A stretch of DNA of 64,000 bases from Pseudazoarcus sp963975885 (GTDB taxonomy: Bacteria > Pseudomonadota > Gammaproteobacteria > Burkholderiales > Rhodocyclaceae): positions 62,001 through 126,000 of the forward strand of contig CAXBIS010000003.1 in the NCBI GenBank assembly GCA_963975885.1, in the 5' to 3' direction. Both the position numbers and the translations under genes were made by a program. The notes beneath the pieces are model-generated. The model was given only the letters and a program-made list of their open reading frames with translations, did no database searches and was not told the origin of the DNA. Position 1 is the stretch's first letter, and each line of letters begins with the position of its first letter. This document shows, one piece after another, positions 8,402 through 17,979 of this stretch.

Positions 8402-9166
8402 ATGTCAGCAGTCACGATGCGCCAGATGCTCGAAGCGGGTGTCCACTTCGGCCACCAGACCCGTTTCTGGAATCCGCGTATGGCCCCGTTCATCTTCGGT
8501 CAGCGCAACAAGATCCACATCGTCAACCTCGAAACGACGATGGTCAAATACAACGAGGCGATGAATTTCGTCCGCAAGCTCTCGGCCAATCGCGGCACCA
8601 TCCTGTTCGTCGGCACCAAGCGCCAGGCGCGCGAGATCATTGCCGAGGAAGCCGGACGTGCCGGCATGCCCTACGTCGACGAGCGCTGGCTCGGCGGCAT
8701 GCTGACCAACTTCAAGACCGTCCGCCAGTCGATCAAGCGCCTCAAGGACATGGAAGCGATGATCGAGGACGGCTCGACCGCGCGCCTGTCGAAGAAAGAA
8801 GCCCTGATGGCCACGCGCGAGCTGGAGAAGCTGCAGAACAGCATCGGCGGCATCAAGGACATGAACGGCCTGCCCGATGCGCTGTTCGTGATCGACGTCG
8901 GCTATCACAAGATCGCCGTGTCCGAAGCGCAGAAGCTGGGTATTCCCATCGTCGCCGTGGTGGACACCAACCACTCGCCGGAAGGCATCGATTACATGGT
9001 TCCGGGTAACGACGATTCGTCGCGCGCCATTCGCCTGTATGCCCGGGGTGCCGCCGACGCGGTGCTCGAGGGTCGCAGCGCCGCGCTGCAGGACATCGTC
9101 GCCGCCGGGTCCGACGAGTTCGTCGAGGTCGAAGAAGAAGAGGCCGCTTCCGACGAGGAGGCCTGA
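8402..9166 (+). CDS. rpsB: 30S ribosomal protein S2
   Basis: Structural protein of the small ribosomal subunit, needed for S1 binding. The N-terminal 'MRQMLEAGVHFGHQTRFWNP' and the central 'RWLGGMLTNFKT' blocks are diagnostic. I chose the ATG at 8402 (254 residues) because it has a GGAG site and matches the family; an upstream in-frame ATG at 8363 lies in the leader. The C-terminus is acidic (Glu/Asp-rich). First gene of the rpsB-tsf-pyrH-frr run. Confidence 0.98.
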   Translation: MSAVTMRQMLEAGVHFGHQTRFWNPRMAPFIFGQRNKIHIVNLETTMVKYNEAMNFVRKLSANRGTILFVGTKRQAREIIAEEAGRAGMPYVDERWLGGMLTNFKTVRQSIKRLKDMEAMIEDGSTARLSKKEALMATRELEKLQNSIGGIKDMNGLPDALFVIDVGYHKIAVSEAQKLGIPIVAVVDTNHSPEGIDYMVPGNDDSSRAIRLYARGAADAVLEGRSAALQDIVAAGSDEFVEVEEEEAASDEEA

Positions 9167-9172
9167 GCGTAG

Positions 9173-9196
9173 AGGGCGGCCCAGGCCGCCCTTTCT
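9173..9196 (+). terminator. Hairpin between rpsB and tsf (attenuator)
   Basis: An 8-bp stem (AGGGCGGC / GCCGCCCT, loop CCAG) followed by TTCT. As in E. coli, it probably lowers tsf expression relative to rpsB instead of fully ending transcription. Confidence 0.7.
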
Positions 9197-9241
9197 CGGT
9201 CCCCACGGAATCCAACACAGAACCGAAATTCAGGAGTCAGC

Positions 9242-10129
9242 ATGGCGGAAATTACCGCAAGCATGGTGAAGGAACTGCGCGAGAAGACGGACGCGCCGAT
9301 GATGGAATGCAAGAAGGCGCTTACCGAGGCTGCAGGCGATATCGCCAAGGCCGAGGAAATCCTGCGCGTCAAGCTCGGCAGCAAGGCGAGCAAGGCCGCT
9401 TCGCGCGTGACCGCAGAGGGTATCGTCGGCGTGCATGTGAGCGATGACGGCAAGCTCGCGGCGATGGTCGAACTCAACTGCGAGACCGACTTTGTCGCCA
9501 AGAACGATGATTTCATCGCGCTCGCCGGTTCGCTGGCCGCGCTGGTTGCCGAGGCCAACCCGGCCGACGTGGCGGCACTGTCGGCGCTGGAGATGAACGG
9601 CGCGACGGTCGAGGCGGTGCGCACCGAGCTGGTCGGCAAGATCGGCGAGAACGTCTCGATCCGTCGTTTCGATCGCATCGAGGCGCAGGGTAAGGTGTCC
9701 GCTTATGTGCACGGTGGTGCGAAGATCGGTGTGCTTGTCGATCTGGTGGGTGCCGACGATGAGCTGGGCCGCGATCTGGCCATGCACATCGCCGCATCCA
9801 AGCCGCGAGCGCTGACCGCCGACGACGTGCCGTCCGAACTCATCGAGACCGAGCGGCGCGTGGCTGCCGAGAAGGCTGCCGAATCCGGAAAGCCGGCCAA
9901 CATCGTCGAGAAGATGGTCGAAGGCTCGGTGCAGAAATTCCTCAAGGAAGTCACGTTGCTGGGTCAGCCGTTCGTCAAGGACGACAAGCACAGCGTCGAG
10001 ACGCTGCTCAAGGCGCGCAGCGCTTCGGTCGCGCGCTTCGTGCTGTATCAGGTTGGCGAAGGCATCGAGAAGAAGGTTTCCGACTTCGCCGCCGAAGTGG
10101 CCGCCCAGGCCGCCGCAGCCCAGAAGTAA
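9242..10129 (+). CDS. tsf: Translation elongation factor Ts
   Basis: Guanine nucleotide exchange factor that recharges EF-Tu. The N-terminal UBA-like domain and 'VKELREKTDAPMMECKKAL' signature are followed by the core 'ETDFVAKNDDF' motif, which contacts EF-Tu. At 295 residues it has the typical two-subdomain core. A strong AGGAG precedes the ATG. It follows rpsB after an attenuator hairpin and precedes pyrH by 11 bases. Confidence 0.98.
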   Translation: MAEITASMVKELREKTDAPMMECKKALTEAAGDIAKAEEILRVKLGSKASKAASRVTAEGIVGVHVSDDGKLAAMVELNCETDFVAKNDDFIALAGSLAALVAEANPADVAALSALEMNGATVEAVRTELVGKIGENVSIRRFDRIEAQGKVSAYVHGGAKIGVLVDLVGADDELGRDLAMHIAASKPRALTADDVPSELIETERRVAAEKAAESGKPANIVEKMVEGSVQKFLKEVTLLGQPFVKDDKHSVETLLKARSASVARFVLYQVGEGIEKKVSDFAAEVAAQAAAAQK

Positions 10130-10140
10130 GGGGCGCGCCA

Positions 10141-10854
10141 ATGACCGCCGCCTACAAGCGCATCATGCTCAAGCTCTCGGGCGAGGCCCTGATGGGTGAC
10201 GACGCCTACGGCATCAACGATGACGTGGTTTCGCGCATCGTCAGCGAGATCGGCGAAGTGATCGCACTGGGTGTGCAGGTCGGCGTGGTCATTGGCGGCG
10301 GCAACATCTTTCGCGGCATGAAGGGCGCGGCAGCCGGCATGGATCGTGCGACGGCCGACTACATGGGCATGCTCGCGACCGTCATGAACGCGATGGCGCT
10401 GGCCGACGCAGTCAAGCGCGCCGGGCTGTCGGCGCGCGTGCAGTCGGCACTGCGCATCGAGCAGGTGGTCGAGCCCTACATCCGCGGTCGCGCGATTCGC
10501 CATCTCGAGGAAGGGCGAATCGTGATCTTTGCCGCGGGTACCGGCAATCCGTTTTTCACGACCGATACCGCGGCGGCGCTGCGCGGCTCCGAGATGGGTG
10601 CGCAGATCGTGCTCAAGGCGACCAAGGTCGACGGCATCTATACCGCTGACCCGAAGAAGGACCCGGACGCCAAGCGCTTTCACCGCATCAGCTTCGACGA
10701 GGCGATCGGTCGCAATCTCGAAGTGCTCGACGCGACCGCCTTTGCGCTGTGCCGCGACCAGAAACTGCCGATCAACGTGTTCTCGATTTTCAAGCCCGGC
10801 GCGCTCAAGCGCGTCGTCATGGGCGAGGACGAGGGCACGCTCGTTCATTCCTGA
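10141..10854 (+). CDS. pyrH: UMP kinase
   Basis: Phosphorylates UMP to UDP in pyrimidine nucleotide synthesis. Amino-acid kinase fold with N-terminal 'RIMLKLSGEALMG', the glycine-rich 'VIGGGNIFRG' and the C-terminal 'LPINVFSIFKPGALKRVVMGE' blocks. The 237-residue length is standard. Sits between tsf and frr, as in most proteobacteria, and is probably co-transcribed with frr 10 bases downstream. Confidence 0.98.
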   Translation: MTAAYKRIMLKLSGEALMGDDAYGINDDVVSRIVSEIGEVIALGVQVGVVIGGGNIFRGMKGAAAGMDRATADYMGMLATVMNAMALADAVKRAGLSARVQSALRIEQVVEPYIRGRAIRHLEEGRIVIFAAGTGNPFFTTDTAAALRGSEMGAQIVLKATKVDGIYTADPKKDPDAKRFHRISFDEAIGRNLEVLDATAFALCRDQKLPINVFSIFKPGALKRVVMGEDEGTLVHS

Positions 10855-10864
10855 GGATTCGACG

Positions 10865-11422
10865 ATGATCTCCGATCTGAACAAGACCACCGAGCAGAAG
10901 ATGCAGAAGTCCATCGACGTGCTCAAGGCGGATCTGGCCAAGGTGCGCACCGGACGTGCGCATACCGGTCTGCTCGACCATGTCATGGTCGAGTATTACG
11001 GCAGCATGGTGCCGGTCTCGCAGGTTGCCAACATCACCCTGATCGACGCTCGTACCATCGGTGTCCAGGCTTGGGAGAAAGGCGTGAGCGGAAAGGTCGA
11101 GAAGGCCATCCGCGACAGCGATCTGGGCCTCAACCCGGCCGCGCAGGGCGATTTGATCCGGGTGCCGATGCCCGCGCTCACCGAGGAGCGCCGCAAGGAA
11201 CTGATCAAGGTCGTACGCAACGAGGGCGAGTCGGCCAAGATCGCGATTCGCAACCTGCGGCGCGACGCCAACCAGAGTCTCAAGGACGCCGTCAAGGACA
11301 AGGAAATCTCCGAAGACGACGAGCACCGGGCCCAGGATGCGGTGCAGAAACTCACCGACAAGTATGTCGCCGAAGTCGACAAGCTGCTCGCCGAGAAAGA
11401 ACACGAGCTGATGCAGATTTGA
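10865..11422 (+). CDS. frr: Ribosome recycling factor
   Basis: Splits the post-termination ribosome together with EF-G. The 185-residue protein shows the conserved 'KVRTGRAHTGLLDH' block and 'PALTEERRKELIKVVRNEGESAKIAIRNLRRDAN' region (given here as consecutive family blocks) of the three-helix bundle. The start ATG at 10865 has a GAGG site; a much longer in-frame extension overlaps pyrH in another frame and was rejected. Confidence 0.97.
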   Translation: MISDLNKTTEQKMQKSIDVLKADLAKVRTGRAHTGLLDHVMVEYYGSMVPVSQVANITLIDARTIGVQAWEKGVSGKVEKAIRDSDLGLNPAAQGDLIRVPMPALTEERRKELIKVVRNEGESAKIAIRNLRRDANQSLKDAVKDKEISEDDEHRAQDAVQKLTDKYVAEVDKLLAEKEHELMQI

Positions 11423-11471
11423 CCCCCCGGGGCGACGCGTCTTCACACGCAGCAAACCTGGGGGCTCTCCG

Positions 11472-12260
11472 ATGGCGAAAGCCACGTTCACCAGCTCGAC
11501 CCGCGCGGTGCCCGAGGTCGGCGACGTGCCTGCCCACATCGCGGTCATCATGGACGGCAACGGCCGCTGGGCACGGAGCCGTTTTCTGCCGCGCATCGCC
11601 GGACACCGGCGCGGCGTCGAGTCGGTCAGGGCGGTGATCCGTGCTTGCATGGAGCGTGGCGTCTCCCACCTGACACTGTTCGCGTTCAGTTCCGAGAACT
11701 GGCGCCGGCCCAGCGACGAAGTCTCGTTCCTGATGCAGTTGTTCATGCGTGCGTTGCAAAACGAGGTGCGGCGACTGCACGAACACGGCATCCGATTTCG
11801 CGTGATCGGTGACCTTTCGCGCTTCGAGCCGCAACTCATCGAACTCATCCGCGATGCCGAGAAGCTGACTGCCGGCAATGCGCAGCTGACGCTGAGCATC
11901 GCCGCGAACTATGGCGGACGCTGGGATATCGTCGGGGCGGTCAATCGTCTCGTCGCCCGTCACCCGGGCCGCAGCGATTTCAGCGAAGACGAGATCGGTG
12001 CCGAACTGGCCATGAACTACGCGCCCGAACCGGATCTGTTCATCCGTACGGGCGGCGAGCAGCGCATCAGCAACTTCCTGTTGTGGCAACTCGCCTACAC
12101 CGAGCTGTATTTCACCGATACCTTGTGGCCGGATTTCGACGAGGCGGCGCTGGATGCCGCGATCGCTTCCTATCGGGGACGCGAGCGTCGTTTCGGTCGC
12201 ACCAGCGAGCAGCTCGGGCGGGCGTCGGGCGCGACTGAACGCCCGGATGGCGATGCTTAG
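11472..12260 (+). CDS. uppS: Undecaprenyl diphosphate synthase (di-trans, poly-cis)
   Basis: Cis-prenyltransferase that makes the C55 lipid carrier for peptidoglycan and O-antigen. The catalytic Asp is in 'VIMDGNGRWA' and the substrate-binding 'LTLFAFSSENWRRP' and C-terminal 'PEPDLFIRTGGEQRISNFLLWQ' motifs are all present. At 262 residues it carries about 15 extra N-terminal residues. Its end overlaps the start of cdsA, linking lipid-carrier and phospholipid synthesis. Confidence 0.97.
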   Translation: MAKATFTSSTRAVPEVGDVPAHIAVIMDGNGRWARSRFLPRIAGHRRGVESVRAVIRACMERGVSHLTLFAFSSENWRRPSDEVSFLMQLFMRALQNEVRRLHEHGIRFRVIGDLSRFEPQLIELIRDAEKLTAGNAQLTLSIAANYGGRWDIVGAVNRLVARHPGRSDFSEDEIGAELAMNYAPEPDLFIRTGGEQRISNFLLWQLAYTELYFTDTLWPDFDEAALDAAIASYRGRERRFGRTSEQLGRASGATERPDGDA

Positions 12261-13068
12261 GGAGCGCGTGCTCACCGCCGCGGCGCTCGTCGTGGGGCTG
12301 CTCGCAGCCCTGTTCCTGGCTCCGGCCGTCGTCTGGCTGATCGTGGTCGCCATCGCTTGCGCGCTGGCGGCACGCGAATGGGCCGTGCTGGGTGGGTTTT
12401 CCGCCACTGCAGGGGTGGGCTATGCCGCCTTCGTCGGGCTGGCGTGCGTCGTGGCCGGCGGTTATGTCGATGAAGTGCCTACACACGGCCTGTTGTGGCT
12501 CTACGTAGCGGCCGCCGTTTTCTGGCTGGTCGTCGCGCCGTTGTGGATGCGCCGCCGATGGACGCTGTCCGGGCGCGCGGCAGCCGCCGGGGTCGGCATG
12601 CTGGTGTTGTTGCCGGCTGGGCTCGCGCTGATACATCTGCGCGCCGTTGATGTCTGGCTACCGCTGGGTGCGATGGGGCTGGTGTGGGTAGCCGATATCG
12701 CCGCCTACTTCTGCGGCCGTCGTTTCGGTCGCGTCAAGCTTGCACCGTCGATCAGTCCCGGAAAGACGCGAGAGGGCGCACTCGGTGCGATCATTGCGGT
12801 GATGCTGGTCGGCCTGGTCCTGTACGGCGTTGGCGACGGGCCCATGCGCCCGCTGCCGCTCGTGGCCTGGGTTGCTCTGCTGGTGATGCTGACGCTGCTG
12901 AGCATCGGTGGAGATCTGTTCGAATCTTTGCTGAAGCGACAAGCCGGGCTGAAGGATTCGGGTACGCTGTTACCGGGCCATGGCGGCGTGCTCGACCGCA
13001 TCGACAGCCTGACCTCCACCTTGCCGGTGATTGGCTTGGTGGTGGTGATCCACGATTTCCTGACATGA
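12253..13068 (+). CDS. cdsA: Phosphatidate cytidylyltransferase
   Basis: Integral membrane enzyme making CDP-diacylglycerol from phosphatidic acid and CTP. Several hydrophobic helices fill the N-terminal two thirds, and the CTP-transferase signature 'SLLKRQAGLKD...PGHGGVLDRID' lies near the C-terminus. I chose the ATG at 12253 (MLRERVLTA, 271 residues), which resembles the E. coli start; an ATG two codons earlier is possible. It overlaps uppS by 8 bases and dxr by 4 (ATGA). Confidence 0.95.
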   Translation: MLRERVLTAAALVVGLLAALFLAPAVVWLIVVAIACALAAREWAVLGGFSATAGVGYAAFVGLACVVAGGYVDEVPTHGLLWLYVAAAVFWLVVAPLWMRRRWTLSGRAAAAGVGMLVLLPAGLALIHLRAVDVWLPLGAMGLVWVADIAAYFCGRRFGRVKLAPSISPGKTREGALGAIIAVMLVGLVLYGVGDGPMRPLPLVAWVALLVMLTLLSIGGDLFESLLKRQAGLKDSGTLLPGHGGVLDRIDSLTSTLPVIGLVVVIHDFLT

Positions 13069-14264
13069 GTCTGCAAGCCGTGCGCAATCTCGTCATTCTC
13101 GGTGCGACCGGCTCGATCGGCGCTTCCACGCTCGATGTTGTCGCACGCCACCCGGATCGATTCGCAGTGTTCGCGCTAAGCGCGCACCGGCAGGTGGGGC
13201 GGTTGTTCGAGCAGTGCCTGCAGTTTTGTCCACAGTTCGCCGTAGTCGCCTCGGCCGATGATGCATGTGCGCTTGAGGGTCGGCTGCGCGAGGCCGGCAG
13301 CTGCACCCAGGTACTGACCGGCGAAGCCGCGCTGGCCGAAGTCGCCGCACACCCGCAGGTTGATGTGGTCATGGCGGCGATCGTCGGCGCTGCCGGACTG
13401 CTGCCGACGCTGGCCGCAGCGCGTTCGGGAAAGCGGGTTCTGCTTGCAAACAAGGAAGCGCTGGTGCTCGGTGGGGCCATGTTCATGGACGCAGTGCGCG
13501 CCGGCGGTGGCGCTCTGCTGCCGATCGACAGTGAACACAACGCGGTCTTCCAGGCGTTGCCTACCGACTATGCGCGTTGTCCCGACGGCGCCGGTGTGCG
13601 ACGCATCGTGTTGACGGCATCCGGTGGCCCGTTCCGTGACTGGCCGGCCGAGGCGCTCGCGGGCGTGACGCCGGAGCAGGCCTGTGCGCACCCGAACTGG
13701 GTGATGGGTCGCAAGATTTCGGTCGATTCGGCGACGATGATGAACAAGGGCCTGGAAGTGATCGAGGCCCACTGGCTGTTTGGCGTGGCCGTCGATCGCA
13801 TCGATGTGGTCGTGCATCCGCAGAGCGTGATCCACTCGATGGTCGAGTACGTCGACGGTTCGGTCGTGGCGCAACTGGGCAACCCCGACATGCGTACGCC
13901 GATTGCGCACGCACTGGGATTCCCCGAGCGCATCGACGCAGGCGTCGGCTCGCTCGACCTGTGCCAGATCGCGCGGCTGAGTTTCGAAGAGCCCGATTTC
14001 GTCCGTTTCCCGTGTCTCGCGCTGGCCTATGACGCTCTGCGCGAGGGCGGCGCAGCGCCAGCGGTGCTCAATGCAGCCAACGAGGAGGCGGTAGCCGCCT
14101 TCCTTGCCGGGCGCCTTGCGTTCACCCAGATCGCGGACGTGATTGCCGCAACCCTGGAACGTGCCTGCGACCTGTCGGTCGAATCCGCGCAGGCCATTCT
14201 GGACACCGATCGCCGTGCGCGGGTGCTCGCGCGCGCATCAATCAGCAAACGCGAGACGAAATGA
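13065..14264 (+). CDS. dxr: 1-deoxy-D-xylulose 5-phosphate reductoisomerase
   Basis: NADPH-dependent enzyme committing DXP to the non-mevalonate isoprenoid pathway (also called IspC). N-terminal Rossmann motif 'LGATGSIGAS', the 'LANKEALV' block, 'DSEHNAVFQ' metal/substrate residues and 'SVDSATMMNKGLE' are intact. The ATG at 13065 lies within the cdsA stop (ATGA), giving 399 residues, the family length. The stop overlaps rseP in the same way, so cdsA-dxr-rseP are coupled. Confidence 0.97.
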   Translation: MSLQAVRNLVILGATGSIGASTLDVVARHPDRFAVFALSAHRQVGRLFEQCLQFCPQFAVVASADDACALEGRLREAGSCTQVLTGEAALAEVAAHPQVDVVMAAIVGAAGLLPTLAAARSGKRVLLANKEALVLGGAMFMDAVRAGGGALLPIDSEHNAVFQALPTDYARCPDGAGVRRIVLTASGGPFRDWPAEALAGVTPEQACAHPNWVMGRKISVDSATMMNKGLEVIEAHWLFGVAVDRIDVVVHPQSVIHSMVEYVDGSVVAQLGNPDMRTPIAHALGFPERIDAGVGSLDLCQIARLSFEEPDFVRFPCLALAYDALREGGAAPAVLNAANEEAVAAFLAGRLAFTQIADVIAATLERACDLSVESAQAILDTDRRARVLARASISKRETK

Positions 14265-15628
14265 ATCTGCTTGAGTACCTCATCCCGTTCGTCCTCGCGC
14301 TTGGTGTGCTGATCTTCATCCACGAGCTGGGCCACTATCTTGTTGCGCGCTGGTGCGGGGTCAAGGTGTTGCGCTTCTCGGTTGGTTTTGGCCATCCGCT
14401 GCTCAAGTGGTCAGTGGGGCGTGACCGCACGGAATGGGTGCTTGCCGCGTTTCCGCTGGGCGGCTACGTGAAGATGCTCGACGAGCGCGAGGGCGATGTG
14501 GCGGCGGCGGATCTGCCGCGTTCGTTCAATCGTCAGTCGGTGTGGCGCCGCTTTGCGATCGTGTCGGCCGGACCGCTCGCGAACTTCCTCCTCGCGATTG
14601 TTCTGTACTGGGGTCTGTTCTCTTCGGGAACCGAGGAGTTGCGCCCGCGTCTGGCGGTGACCGAAGCGGTGCAGAGCGTGGCGCGCGAGGCCGGAGTGCG
14701 CGACGGCGACACGGTGCTGGCCGTCGACGGCGAAGGTGTCAGAAGCTGGACGGATCTTCGCTGGTTGCTGTTGCGCGAGGTGCTCGATCAAGGTCAGACC
14801 CAGGTGCATGTGCGCACCGAACAGCAGGTCGAGACGGTTCGCACGATGGATTTCAGTCAGGTACGCGTCGACGATGGCGATGGCGACCTGATCGAGCGAA
14901 TCGGCCTGCGACCGTGGCGACCAGTGATTCCGCCGGTGGCCGGTCGGATTCTTGAGGGCGGTCCGGCCGACCGCGCCGGGCTGCGTGAAGGCGACAGCAT
15001 CGTGTCGATCGAGGGGCGTGAGATCGAAACCTGGAGCGCGCTGGTCGAGGCGATCCGCGAGCGCCCCGGCGTGCCGCTGGCCACGCGCGTCGAGCGCGAT
15101 GGCGCACAACTGGAACTGAGCGTAACGCCGGAGGTGGCCGAGGAGGGCGGCGAGCGCTTCGGGCGCATCGGAATCGGCGCCATCGATGTCCCCGAGTTGC
15201 GCGAGCAGATGTTCACAACGGTGCGCTACGGACCCGTCGAGGGGCTGACGCGTGCGATTGGCAAGACCTGGGACACGAGCGTGCTGACGCTCAAGATGAT
15301 CGGACGCATGCTTACCGGCGACGTGTCATGGAAAAACCTCTCCGGCCCGGTCACGATCGCCGATTACGCCGGACAGACGGCACGCCTGGGATTGGCTCAC
15401 TACCTGGGTTTCGTGGCATTGATCAGCATCAGCCTGGGGGTGCTCAACCTGCTCCCGATCCCGGTGCTGGATGGCGGGCATTTGCTGTATTATGTTGTGG
15501 AGATTTTGAAGGGTAGCCCCGTTTCCGAGCGCACGATGCAGATCGGACAACAGGTCGGCTTGGTGGTACTGGCGATGCTGATGGCGTTTGCGTTCTACAA
15601 CGACATTTCGCGGCTGATTTCCGGTTGA
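14261..15628 (+). CDS. rseP: Site-2 zinc protease RseP
   Basis: Inner-membrane metalloprotease that cleaves anti-sigma-E factor and remnant signal peptides. HExxH is at residues 21-25 (HELGH) in the first helix and the third zinc ligand is in the C-terminal 'PVLDGGHLLYY' segment. Two periplasmic PDZ domains lie between; the second carries 'GGPADRAGLREGD'. The 455-residue length matches E. coli RseP. Start overlaps the dxr stop by four bases; bamA follows after 7 bases. Confidence 0.97.
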   Translation: MNLLEYLIPFVLALGVLIFIHELGHYLVARWCGVKVLRFSVGFGHPLLKWSVGRDRTEWVLAAFPLGGYVKMLDEREGDVAAADLPRSFNRQSVWRRFAIVSAGPLANFLLAIVLYWGLFSSGTEELRPRLAVTEAVQSVAREAGVRDGDTVLAVDGEGVRSWTDLRWLLLREVLDQGQTQVHVRTEQQVETVRTMDFSQVRVDDGDGDLIERIGLRPWRPVIPPVAGRILEGGPADRAGLREGDSIVSIEGREIETWSALVEAIRERPGVPLATRVERDGAQLELSVTPEVAEEGGERFGRIGIGAIDVPELREQMFTTVRYGPVEGLTRAIGKTWDTSVLTLKMIGRMLTGDVSWKNLSGPVTIADYAGQTARLGLAHYLGFVALISISLGVLNLLPIPVLDGGHLLYYVVEILKGSPVSERTMQIGQQVGLVVLAMLMAFAFYNDISRLISG

Positions 15629-15635
15629 GAGCCGA

Positions 15636-17945
15636 ATGAGATTGAAACTCCTGAGCGGGCTGGTGGCAGCCCTTTTTGTTGCCGGCCCGGTTCTTGGCTT
15701 CGATGCGTTCGAGGTCAAGGATATTCGGGTGGAGGGCATTCAGCGCACAGAGGCGGGTACGGTCTTCAATTACCTGCCCGTGCGCGTCGGTGACACCTTT
15801 ACCGAAGAGCAGGCGGCGACCGCGATCCGCGAACTGTTCGCGACCGGTTTCTTCAGCGACGTGCGCATCGAGGTCGAAGACGAGGTCATCGTCGTCATCG
15901 TCGACGAGCGTCCAGCCATTGCCGACATCACCTTCGTCGGCATTCGCGAATTCGATTCCGACGCGCTCAAGGCGAGCCTGCGTGCGGTGGGTCTGGCCGA
16001 GGCGCGTACCTTCGACCGCGCACTGCTCGAACGCGCCGAACAGGAACTCAAGCGACAGTATCTGGGGCGGGGCAAGTACGCTGCCGAGATCGTCACGACG
16101 ATCACGCCGCTCGAGCGCAACCGCGTCGCGATCAACTTCACCGTCGACGAGGGGCAGTTCGCCAAGATCCGACAGATCCGCATCGTCGGGGCCAGCGATT
16201 TCGACGAGGAAGACCTGATCGATCTGTTCTCGCTGCGCACCCCCGGCTGGCTGACCTGGTACACGAAGAACGACCAGTACTCGCGACAGAAGCTCTCGGC
16301 GGACCTTGAGACGCTGCGCTCGCACTATCTCGATCGCGGCTATCTCGACTTCAACATCGATTCGACCCAGGTTTCGATCACGCCCGACAAGAAAGACATC
16401 TACATCACGGTAAACGTCACCGAGGGCGAAAAATACACGGTTTCGGACGTGAGCTTCACGGGTGATCTGATCCTGCCCGAGGAGGAATACCTGTCGCTCG
16501 TGCGCATCCGTCCGGGCGAAGTGTTTTCGCGGGCCAATCTGACCGAAACCACGGATGCCATCATCGACCGGCTGGGTAACGAGGGTTATGCCTTCGCCAA
16601 CGTCAATGCCGCCCCCGAAGTGGACGAGGAAAAGCGCGAGGTCTCGTTCACGATCTTCGTCGATCCGGGTCGTCGCGTCTATGTCCGTCGCATCAACATC
16701 GGCGGCAACGTGCGTACGCGCGACGAGGTCGTGCGCCGCGAGATGATTCAGATGGAGGGTGCGTGGTATGACGCGGCGCTGATCAATCGCTCGCGCACCC
16801 GTGTCGATCGGCTGGGATACTTTGACGAGGTCACGGTACAGACGCCGGCCGTGCCGGGATCCACCGATCAGGTCGACGTCAACGTTACGGTCAAGGAGCG
16901 TCCGACCGGAAATTTGGCGCTGGGCGCAGGCTTCTCTAGTTCGGAGAAGCTCGTGCTGTCCGGTTCGATTTCCCAGGACAACCTGTTTGGCAGTGGCAAG
17001 TCATTGTCGTTGGGTGTCAATACGGCCAAATCGGGGCGTACGATATCGCTGTCGTTCACGGATCCGTATTACACGATCGACGGCATCAGCCTTGGTTACG
17101 ACGTCTATCACCGCACTTACGATCCTTCGCGCACCTTGTCCGTGGCTCGCTACCGCTCGGTGTCGACGGGCGGTGGCCTGAGAGTTGGCTTCCCGGTCGG
17201 TCTCGACGACAAAATCAACTTAGGTCTGGCGATCGATCGTACAGAGATTACGACCTACGACGAAAGCCCTGATCTTTACAAGGACTTTTGCAGGGCTTTC
17301 GATTGCTCGTCTCCTTCCGGCGTTGGCAAGGTCACGGTCGACAGTCTGGTTGCTTCGCTTGGTTGGTCCAGCGATACGCGCGACAGCGTCGTGTATCCGC
17401 GTTCGGGTGTCTATCAGAGAGTGGCTCTCGAGGGCTCGATCCCACCGGGCGAACTTAGATTCTACAAGCTCAATTACCAGTACCAGTACTGGCTTCCGCT
17501 GGGTCGCGATAATGCTTTGATGCTGAACACCAATCTCGGCTGGGCCAAAGGCTACGGCGGCAAGCCGGTTCCGTTTTACAAGAACTTCTATGCTGGCGGT
17601 ATCGGATCCGTGCGCGGCTTCGAGCAGAGTTCACTGGGTCGTCGAACGGCCGACGACGACCCGATCGGCGGTACCCGCCTGGTGGTGGGTAACGTCGAGT
17701 ACTATTTCCCGTTGCCCGGATCGGGTTCGGACCGTACGTTCCGCACGTCGTTGTTCTTCGACGCCGGTTACGTTTGGGACGAGGACGAAGACCTGGACTT
17801 CGGACAGTTGCGCTACAGTACTGGTCTGGCGTTTTCGTGGTCGTCACCGCTCGGACCCCTCAAGTTCAGTTTCGGCTTCCCGCTCAATGCCGAGTCGGGC
17901 GACGACGTGCAGCGCTTCCAGTTCCAGTTCGGTTCGGTATTCTGA
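15636..17945 (+). CDS. bamA: Outer membrane protein assembly factor BamA
   Basis: Essential Omp85 insertase that folds beta-barrels into the outer membrane. A signal peptide (about residues 1-21) is followed by five POTRA domains (about 22-420) and a 16-strand barrel with the VRGF motif at 659-662. The chain ends in phenylalanine (GSVF), the expected barrel-recognition signal. Length is 769 residues. Position between rseP and skp is conserved. Confidence 0.98.
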   Translation: MRLKLLSGLVAALFVAGPVLGFDAFEVKDIRVEGIQRTEAGTVFNYLPVRVGDTFTEEQAATAIRELFATGFFSDVRIEVEDEVIVVIVDERPAIADITFVGIREFDSDALKASLRAVGLAEARTFDRALLERAEQELKRQYLGRGKYAAEIVTTITPLERNRVAINFTVDEGQFAKIRQIRIVGASDFDEEDLIDLFSLRTPGWLTWYTKNDQYSRQKLSADLETLRSHYLDRGYLDFNIDSTQVSITPDKKDIYITVNVTEGEKYTVSDVSFTGDLILPEEEYLSLVRIRPGEVFSRANLTETTDAIIDRLGNEGYAFANVNAAPEVDEEKREVSFTIFVDPGRRVYVRRINIGGNVRTRDEVVRREMIQMEGAWYDAALINRSRTRVDRLGYFDEVTVQTPAVPGSTDQVDVNVTVKERPTGNLALGAGFSSSEKLVLSGSISQDNLFGSGKSLSLGVNTAKSGRTISLSFTDPYYTIDGISLGYDVYHRTYDPSRTLSVARYRSVSTGGGLRVGFPVGLDDKINLGLAIDRTEITTYDESPDLYKDFCRAFDCSSPSGVGKVTVDSLVASLGWSSDTRDSVVYPRSGVYQRVALEGSIPPGELRFYKLNYQYQYWLPLGRDNALMLNTNLGWAKGYGGKPVPFYKNFYAGGIGSVRGFEQSSLGRRTADDDPIGGTRLVVGNVEYYFPLPGSGSDRTFRTSLFFDAGYVWDEDEDLDFGQLRYSTGLAFSWSSPLGPLKFSFGFPLNAESGDDVQRFQFQFGSVF

Positions 17946-17979
17946 GCTCGCGCTGCCATCGGACATTCCGGAGGTCCAA